18,503 nucleotides of DNA, taken from Litorivivens sp041625495. GTDB taxonomy: Bacteria > Pseudomonadota > Gammaproteobacteria > Pseudomonadales > Spongiibacteraceae. Location: contig NZ_JBFJTH010000072.1 in NCBI RefSeq assembly GCF_041625495.1, forward strand, positions 1 through 18,503. The letters are read 5' to 3'. This document shows positions 13,903 through 18,503 of this stretch, piece after piece. A program made the translations under genes and the position numbers. The notes below the pieces were generated by a model, which worked only from the letters and a program-made list of their open reading frames with translations, did no database searches and had not been told where the DNA came from. The first letter of the stretch is position 1. Each line of letters starts with the position of its first letter.

Positions 13903-15120
13903 CTATCCGCGCTGAAGTGCTATCCACTCTTCTATAACCTCGTAAAGATAGTCACAATCGTCATCCGTCATTGTCGGATGACAGGGAAGCATCAAGCCAT
14001 ATTCCATTACCTGGTCTGCCGCGGGCATGCCCTCAGCGGGGGCACGATATTCCACACCCCGCATCATCGGCTGGCGTACTGCATTGCCCGAGAATACCAC
14101 CCGCGTAAATATACCGTTGTCTTCAAGATAAACCTGCAACGAACGCCTACTCCAGCCCAACTCCCGACGTAATTGCACCGGGTAGCAAATCCAGGTGGTG
14201 ACCACACCTTCAAGCAACCGGGGTGTGATAAAAATATCGCTGTGTTTGGCGAGGAAGGCGGTGTGTTTCTCAAACAAATTTCTGCGCAGCGTGCTGAATG
14301 TATCCAGCTTGTTCAGTTGCTCAATACCGAAAGCCGCGCCTGCCTCACTAGGAATAAAACCGTAGGCTATATCTTCAAAGATAAACATGCCGTCGTACTC
14401 CACCCCGTCCATCTCTTCAAGAAAACGGCCATCGCTTTCCTGCATTTTGGTGCCGTAGAGGTACTTCTCTGACGAACGCCCCCAGGCGCGTAGCGATAGC
14501 CCCCTATCCAAAAGTGCATCATCGTTAAAGCAGACCATCCCGCCATTACCCAGGCACGTAATGATGTGAAAGATAGAAAAACTGGTAACCGATATATCGG
14601 CACGCTCCCCCGAAGGCCGGCCGCGAAAACTGCCACCGAGCGTATCGCAACTGTCCTCAATCAAGATTAGCTGGTGTTTGTCGGCCAGCGCACGCAAGTC
14701 ATCCCAGTCCGGCATTCCACCGACGAGGTTGGGCACCAACAGCGCTCGGGTCTTGTCGCTGATCATCGCTTCAATCTTTTCGACATCCACTTGATAGGTA
14801 TCCGCTTCAACATCCACAAATACCGGCACGTAGCCAGCACAAACAATACTGGAAATATCGGTACCAAAGGTCAGTGTCGGGGTAATAACTTCGCTGCCTT
14901 TGGGCAGGTCCAGCATACGCATGGTCAGCAACAGTGCCGAACTACCCGAATTAACCATCACGCCGTGTTTGTGACCCATCAGCTGCGCTACGCGCTTTTC
15001 AAAGGTCATCACTTTTTCACCGACAGCCATGCCGGTCTTCATTACGCCGACCACTGCATCGATTTCTCGCTGGTCGAGCATGGCTCCACCGTATCGGATT
15101 TCTCGCTTCACTGATGGCAT
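13903..15120 (-). CDS. DegT/DnrJ/EryC1-family PLP-fold enzyme with His in place of the catalytic Lys
   Basis: This 405-residue fold-type I enzyme is of the sugar aminotransferase family. It has VNSGSSALLL (cofactor phosphate), VITPTLTFG, the IEDSCD element with Asp156, and the segment SFSIFHIITCLGNGG where the Schiff-base Lys of aminotransferases should be. The aligned residue is His185. The same Lys-to-His change defines PMP-dependent sugar 3-dehydratases (ColD; DdhC/E1). The DdhC iron-sulfur cysteines after WGR are absent here (WGRSSEKYLYG), so it resembles ColD in that respect. The substrate is unknown and an inactive or other function is possible. ATG at 15118-15120 is set by GGAGGG seven bases upstream; the frame stays open to 15189 without similarity. 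It follows the SDR gene by 16 bases, in one unit. Confidence 0.85.
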   Translation of the reverse strand: MPSVKREIRYGGAMLDQREIDAVVGVMKTGMAVGEKVMTFEKRVAQLMGHKHGVMVNSGSSALLLTMRMLDLPKGSEVITPTLTFGTDISSIVCAGYVPVFVDVEADTYQVDVEKIEAMISDKTRALLVPNLVGGMPDWDDLRALADKHQLILIEDSCDTLGGSFRGRPSGERADISVTSFSIFHIITCLGNGGMVCFNDDALLDRGLSLRAWGRSSEKYLYGTKMQESDGRFLEEMDGVEYDGMFIFEDIAYGFIPSEAGAAFGIEQLNKLDTFSTLRRNLFEKHTAFLAKHSDIFITPRLLEGVVTTWICYPVQLRRELGWSRRSLQVYLEDNGIFTRVVFSGNAVRQPMMRGVEYRAPAEGMPAADQVMEYGLMLPCHPTMTDDDCDYLYEVIEEWIALQRG

Positions 15121-15127
15121 GTCAATT

Positions 15128-15133
15128 CCCTCC
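15128..15133 (-). promoter_or_regulatory. Strong ribosome binding site GGAGGG for the DegT-family gene
   Basis: GGAGGG on the minus strand lies seven bases before the ATG at 15120, within the gap after the SDR stop. It rules out the longer frame to 15189, whose extra residues overlap the SDR gene. Confidence 0.7.
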
Positions 15134-15136
15134 GGC

Positions 15137-15967
15137 TTAATCCAGCAACTGAGTTGGTGTCTTGTCATCAAGAAAATTTCGTACGGCATGCTGGGAAATC
15201 GCGGTGATCGCCTGTTCCCGCGGCAAACTGTTTAGCTGGGATTGATTGTCGCGATTGTGCACCCCACACACATGACTGGGTTCGCGGCCCAGCGCAGCCA
15301 GCCCTTCTTCGACCACCTCCTCCGGCGTCTGGTAGACACTGTGCTGGCCCTCACCCCGTTCAACCGCAGCCGCTACCGCTGGCGACAGCGTCATACCAGC
15401 CACACAGGCCAGTACATCCACATGGTAGGGTTTAAATTCGAACCATAGTGATTCAGCCAAGACAATGCTGTAGGCCTTGGTTGCCGCGTAGTGGGCGTAG
15501 TAAGGCGCTCCCTGGAACCCCGATCCTGACGACATCAGCACAATACCACCGCGTTTGCGAGCCAGCATGGGCTTGGCGAAGTGATACACCATGCTCAGGG
15601 GCGACAACATATTCACCTGCGCCTTGATCAATTCGTTTTCGAGACTACCCTGCTGTTTATAGAACGGCCCAACATCCGCCATTGCCGCGTTGTAGACCAG
15701 TAGACCCACCTCTCGTTCACCCACTGCAGCAGTAACACTAGCCAGCACATCAGGGTTAGCGAGATCCGCAACTAAAGGTTCACACGAAACGTCATGCGCA
15801 GCGGCAATATCGCGACAGGCGTTATGCAACAACTGTACTTCGCGATCGAGTACCAGGAGGTTTAATCCCTCCTCCGCCAGCCGCTCAGCCCATGCCCGCC
15901 CGATACCTTGCGCACCGCCGGCTATCAATGCCCACGGTCCATACTGTTCAGCTATTTTCCGGCCCAT
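15137..15967 (-). CDS. Short-chain dehydrogenase/reductase (SDR)
   Basis: This 276-residue classical SDR has the glycine-rich cofactor motif GGAQGIGRA (17-25), NAA (93-95), a catalytic Ser in LMSSGSG (about 146-147), and Y160-x-x-x-K164 (YAATK). Asp41 after the second strand favours NAD(H). It oxidises or reduces an alcohol or ketone of unknown nature. The N terminus is slightly extended (MGRKIAEQYGPWALIAGG), as in several SDRs of lipid and steroid metabolism. The ATG has GAGAG about ten bases upstream. It is the first gene of the leftward pair with the DegT-family enzyme, suggesting a shared pathway. It diverges from the esterase gene across a 106-base region that holds an inverted repeat. 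Confidence 0.92.
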   Translation of the reverse strand: MGRKIAEQYGPWALIAGGAQGIGRAWAERLAEEGLNLLVLDREVQLLHNACRDIAAAHDVSCEPLVADLANPDVLASVTAAVGEREVGLLVYNAAMADVGPFYKQQGSLENELIKAQVNMLSPLSMVYHFAKPMLARKRGGIVLMSSGSGFQGAPYYAHYAATKAYSIVLAESLWFEFKPYHVDVLACVAGMTLSPAVAAAVERGEGQHSVYQTPEEVVEEGLAALGREPSHVCGVHNRDNQSQLNSLPREQAITAISQHAVRNFLDDKTPTQLLD

Positions 15968-16019
15968 GCGTTTTTCTCTCGCTTATTATTTTGATACGTT
16001 TTTATTCAGCAGGTTGTTA

Positions 16020-16037
16020 TCACATAGTCTACTGTGA
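16020..16037. promoter_or_regulatory. Inverted repeat TCACA-N8-TGTGA between divergent SDR and esterase genes
   Basis: TCACA (16020-16024) and TGTGA (16033-16037) are perfect inverted copies across eight bases. A looser continuation on the outside (TTGT at 16014, ACAA at 16037-16040) is offset by two bases. An inner AGT..ACT dyad is also present with a different centre. The order is the reverse of a CRP site (TGTGA-N6-TCACA), so it is probably the operator of a local regulator or a hairpin. It is well placed to control both divergent genes. Confidence 0.4.
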
Positions 16038-16073
16038 CAAGGTAAACCCATAACAAAGCCTGACACAATCATC

Positions 16074-16961
16074 ATGCTCTCAAATCAGTATCGGCAATTA
16101 CGCGCAGCCCTCCAACCAGGCCTTGCAAACCCGGCGGACCCCGTATACCTGGTTCGGGACAAGATGCACGCGATACACCCCACCGCCACTCCCGATGATG
16201 CGCAGGTCAACGAGCTCGTGAACAGCCCCGTTTATGCTGTCAGCGTACAAACCCCTCAGCTTCGCGATGATGACAGCGCGGTAATGATGGTGCACGGCGG
16301 CGCCTTTGTATCGACGTCAGTAGAGCATTATGTGCCCTACGCCGCCGCCTTGAGCCGTTTTTTTCAGCGCCCGGTGGTTGTGTATGCCTATCGTCTGGCC
16401 CCGGAACATCCCTTTCCGGCGGCTCTGGACGACAGCCTCGCGGTATATCAATTCTTACTGGAACGCTTTGCACCCCATAAACTGGCTGTTATTGGTGACT
16501 CCTGTGGCGGGGGTATCGGCTTGAGCATGCTGTGTGAACTCAAAGATCGTAAGCTCCCTTTGCCTGCAGCCTACGCCGGCCTTACACCGTGGCTGGATCT
16601 CACCATGAGCGGCACGGCCGCCGTGCAAGACACGGGCGATGACCCTTTTGTCTGTACTGAATGGATTCGCGCGCGCGGACTCGATTACGCCGCTGACACA
16701 CCGACCAACCACCCCCGCGTATCCCCTCTGTTTGCTGACCTACGAGACTTGCCACCGCTGTATTTCGCGTCTGGTAGCCAAGACATCACCCGCGATGATT
16801 CCCGGCGCGCGGCGGCCCTGGCCAGTGAGGCCGGAACAAGCGTGGTCCTCGATATTGCCCCCGGCATGATTCACGGTTACCACGGCCTGAGCGCGCTGGC
16901 ACCGGAGTGCGCGGCAGGTTGCCAGCGCATTGCCGATTTTCTGAACGCACACCTGGAATAG
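16074..16961 (+). CDS. HSL-family alpha/beta hydrolase (esterase)
   Basis: This 295-residue esterase belongs to the hormone-sensitive lipase-like family. The oxyanion motif is HGGAF (H74-F78, a variant of HGGG), the nucleophile is S143 in GDSCGG, the acid is Asp237 in SQDITRDDS, and the catalytic His is H267 in PGMIHGYHG. The YRLAPEHPFPAALDD block (106-120) is diagnostic for the family. It hydrolyses short to medium acyl esters; the real substrate is unknown. No signal peptide is present, so it acts in the cytoplasm. The ATG at 16074 lacks a strong ribosome site but is the first in frame. The crotonase gene follows after four bases, suggesting coupled expression and a shared acyl or acyl-CoA pathway. 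Confidence 0.93.
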   Translation: MLSNQYRQLRAALQPGLANPADPVYLVRDKMHAIHPTATPDDAQVNELVNSPVYAVSVQTPQLRDDDSAVMMVHGGAFVSTSVEHYVPYAAALSRFFQRPVVVYAYRLAPEHPFPAALDDSLAVYQFLLERFAPHKLAVIGDSCGGGIGLSMLCELKDRKLPLPAAYAGLTPWLDLTMSGTAAVQDTGDDPFVCTEWIRARGLDYAADTPTNHPRVSPLFADLRDLPPLYFASGSQDITRDDSRRAAALASEAGTSVVLDIAPGMIHGYHGLSALAPECAAGCQRIADFLNAHLE

Positions 16962-16965
16962 ATCA

Positions 16966-17724
16966 ATGGTTACTGTAGAACAGAGCGACAACGTCGCCAT
17001 CATCACCCTGAACCGCCCGGATTTTCGAAATGCGATCGATACCGACACCGGCATTGCCCTGTGGCAAGCGGTGCAAGAATTTGAAGAAAACGACGCTGCA
17101 GCGGTGGCGGTCGTAACCGGCGCCGGCGGTCATTTCTGCGCCGGCGCAGACTTGAAAGCCTTGGACAAGGGCATTCCTTGGAACCCGAACTTTGGTCATG
17201 GGCCGCTAGGCCCAACCTGGCATACCCCCTCCAAGCCCGTTATTGCTGCGGTAGAGGGTTACGCCGTGGCGGGTGGGCTGGAACTCGCTCTGTGGTGCGA
17301 TTTGCGCGTTGCCGCAGACAGTGCCGTGTTTGGCGTATTCTGCCGCCGCTGGGGTGTACCTCTGATAGACGGCGGCACTGTGCGCTTGCCGCGACTCATC
17401 GGCGAAAGCCGCGCCATGGACTTAATCCTGACCGGGCGAGCTTTGGACGCTGACGAAGCTTATACAATCGGTTTGGCCAATCGTCGCTGCGCCGATGGCC
17501 AGGCACTGGCAACTGCGCTGGAACTTGCGCGGCAGATAGCCCGACACCCGCAGGCCTGTATGCTTTCCGACCGTACCTGTGTTCAGCAGGCCGCTGGAAA
17601 ACCATTTGCCGAGGCCATGCGTACCGAAGGAGAGCTGGGCTGGCAATATTTGCAATCACGGGGCTTCGCCGATGGTGTATCACAATTTGTTAAAGGCGCA
17701 GGGCGCCATGGCGAAGGCAGCTAA
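16966..17724 (+). CDS. Crotonase/enoyl-CoA hydratase-family protein lacking the second catalytic Glu
   Basis: This 252-residue crotonase-fold protein has the acyl-CoA oxyanion motifs FCAGADLKAL (57-66) and GYAVAGGLELALWCDLR (98-114). Glu106 equals Glu144 of rat enoyl-CoA hydratase. Twenty residues on, where the second catalytic Glu164 should be, the sequence has Cys126 (FGVFCRRWGVPL). The same FCRRWGVP stretch is common in one actinobacterial and proteobacterial EchA subgroup, so the change is a subgroup trait rather than damage. Classical hydratase chemistry is therefore doubtful; isomerase, lyase or other acyl-CoA reactions are possible. It starts four bases after the esterase stop, and mltF starts three bases after its own stop. 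No clear promoter lies within. Confidence 0.92.
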   Translation: MVTVEQSDNVAIITLNRPDFRNAIDTDTGIALWQAVQEFEENDAAAVAVVTGAGGHFCAGADLKALDKGIPWNPNFGHGPLGPTWHTPSKPVIAAVEGYAVAGGLELALWCDLRVAADSAVFGVFCRRWGVPLIDGGTVRLPRLIGESRAMDLILTGRALDADEAYTIGLANRRCADGQALATALELARQIARHPQACMLSDRTCVQQAAGKPFAEAMRTEGELGWQYLQSRGFADGVSQFVKGAGRHGEGS

Positions 17725-17727
17725 GCC

Positions 17728-18503
17728 ATGAAGATACCCTTGCTGTTGCTGGCATGTGGCCTGCTGTATGGCTGTGCGCAAGACGAGGGTGCCACGACTG
17801 AAGACACCACATTGAAAGTGGTAACACGCAATGCCCCGACCACTTATTACTTCAACCAGGATCAGCGCGTGGTAGGTCCGGAACACGATCTGGTCATGGC
17901 CTTTGCAAAAGACCAGGGGCGAACCGTTTCCTTTGTGGTGGTGGACACCGTCGCCGACGTACTTCAGGTACTGGAAGAGGGAAAAGCCGACCTGGCAGCT
18001 GCAGGGTTGAGTATCACTGACGAACGCAAATCTCGTTTTCTATTCTCGCAACACTACCGCAGTATCCAGCAGCAAGTAGTCTGTCGGCGCGGCGAAAAGA
18101 AGGCGCGCGATGTGGCCGGGTTAACGCAGATTAACTTGGCAGTTAGCACCGAAAGCGCTTACGAGTACACACTCAAAACTCTGAAGAAAACGCACCCAAA
18201 GCTACAGTGGCAGAGTCGCGACGCCGACAGCGAACAGCTGCTGCGCGAGGTCTGGGAGAAACAGATCGATTGCACGGTGGCCGATTCTCATATCGTTGCG
18301 GTGAATCGGCGCTACATGCCTGAATTGTTGGTGATGTTTGACCTGCAAACCGAAGATACACTGGTCTGGGCCATGCCGAGAGAGGCCACCGGACTGAAAC
18401 GCGCGGCTGATCGTTTTTTTAACAGCGAGGCCGGCGACAGAGCACTGCAGCTGGTGGAACACCGCTACTACAGCTACATAGACAATTTTGACTTTGTGGA
18501 CAC
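17728..18503 (+). CDS. mltF: MltF, membrane-bound lytic murein transglycosylase F (5' part)
   Basis: The frame starts at the ATG 17728-17730 and runs off the window after about 258 codons. It begins with a lipoprotein signal (MKIPLLLLACGLLYGC, Cys16) followed by a family-3 solute-binding-like domain: LKVVTRNAPTTYYFN, the GKADLAAAGLSIT stretch, and the closing HRYYSYIDNFDFVD. This is the N-terminal half of MltF, an outer-membrane lipoprotein that cleaves peptidoglycan. The catalytic SLT domain, which should follow directly, lies beyond the window. A solute-binding protein alone would not end in YIDNFDFVD, a sequence typical of the MltF junction. It begins three bases after the crotonase stop, an unusual neighbour for mltF, which is often next to purL. 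Confidence 0.88.
   Translation, partial: MKIPLLLLACGLLYGCAQDEGATTEDTTLKVVTRNAPTTYYFNQDQRVVGPEHDLVMAFAKDQGRTVSFVVVDTVADVLQVLEEGKADLAAAGLSITDERKSRFLFSQHYRSIQQQVVCRRGEKKARDVAGLTQINLAVSTESAYEYTLKTLKKTHPKLQWQSRDADSEQLLREVWEKQIDCTVADSHIVAVNRRYMPELLVMFDLQTEDTLVWAMPREATGLKRAADRFFNSEAGDRALQLVEHRYYSYIDNFDFVD

Noticed and set aside
16020..16037. CRP binding site
   Set aside because: The half-sites are in reverse order (TCACA first) and eight rather than six bases apart.
1..18503. CRISPR array, insertion sequence or rRNA gene
   Set aside because: No regularly spaced repeats, transposase motifs or rRNA sequences were seen on reading both strands.

Overview
The window reads as the chromosome of a Gram-negative gammaproteobacterium, probably an aerobic marine one. 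This is inferred from the set of core genes (msbA, mltF, rimO, rsmE, rluA, a CCA-encoding tRNA-Arg), from two lipoprotein signal peptides, and from a scatter of acyl-CoA and LLM-oxidoreductase genes common in marine gammaproteobacterial lineages. The genus cannot be fixed from sequence reading alone. Genes are densely packed with ATGA/GTGA-type overlaps, and several start with GTG or TTG. There is no integrase, transposase or CRISPR array.

Layout. 1-45: tail of an unknown gene. 64-1392 (-): orphan six-helix membrane protein. 1393-1754: AT-rich regulatory gap with a good promoter and an operator-like dyad over its -10, driving a small phage-type lysozyme-like protein (1755-2240, +). 2256-3525 (-): two coupled glycosyltransferases of the TIGR04283/TIGR04282 pair. 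3661-3737: tRNA-Arg(CCT) with its promoter, followed by msbA (+). 5566-7839 (-): a tightly coupled unit of methyltransferase, LLM oxidoreductase and TetR regulator. Diverging from it is 7869-9467 (+): a bacterial cereblon-like CULT-domain protein, rluA and a DUF2244 membrane protein. 9473-10342 (-): a lipoprotein form of 2-keto-4-pentenoate hydratase. 10448-13867 (+): rimO, rsmE, an Nmad3 protein and a small cupin, each overlapping or nearly touching the next. 13903-15967 (-): an SDR followed by a DegT-family enzyme whose PLP lysine is replaced by histidine. 16074-18503 (+): an HSL-type esterase, a crotonase that lacks the second catalytic glutamate, and the start of mltF, cut by the window end.

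How they work together. Housekeeping functions are RNA and ribosome modification (RluA, RimO, RsmE), envelope building (MsbA, MltF) and one tRNA. The accessory genes ride on these units. The most notable are the CULT protein, which keeps both zinc-binding Cys pairs and the three-tryptophan cage that binds cyclic imides in human cereblon; the Nmad3-cupin pair appended to rimO-rsmE; the probable PMP-dependent sugar dehydratase-like enzyme; and the exported hydratase. The biological role of each of these is inference. The motifs themselves are read directly from the sequence.
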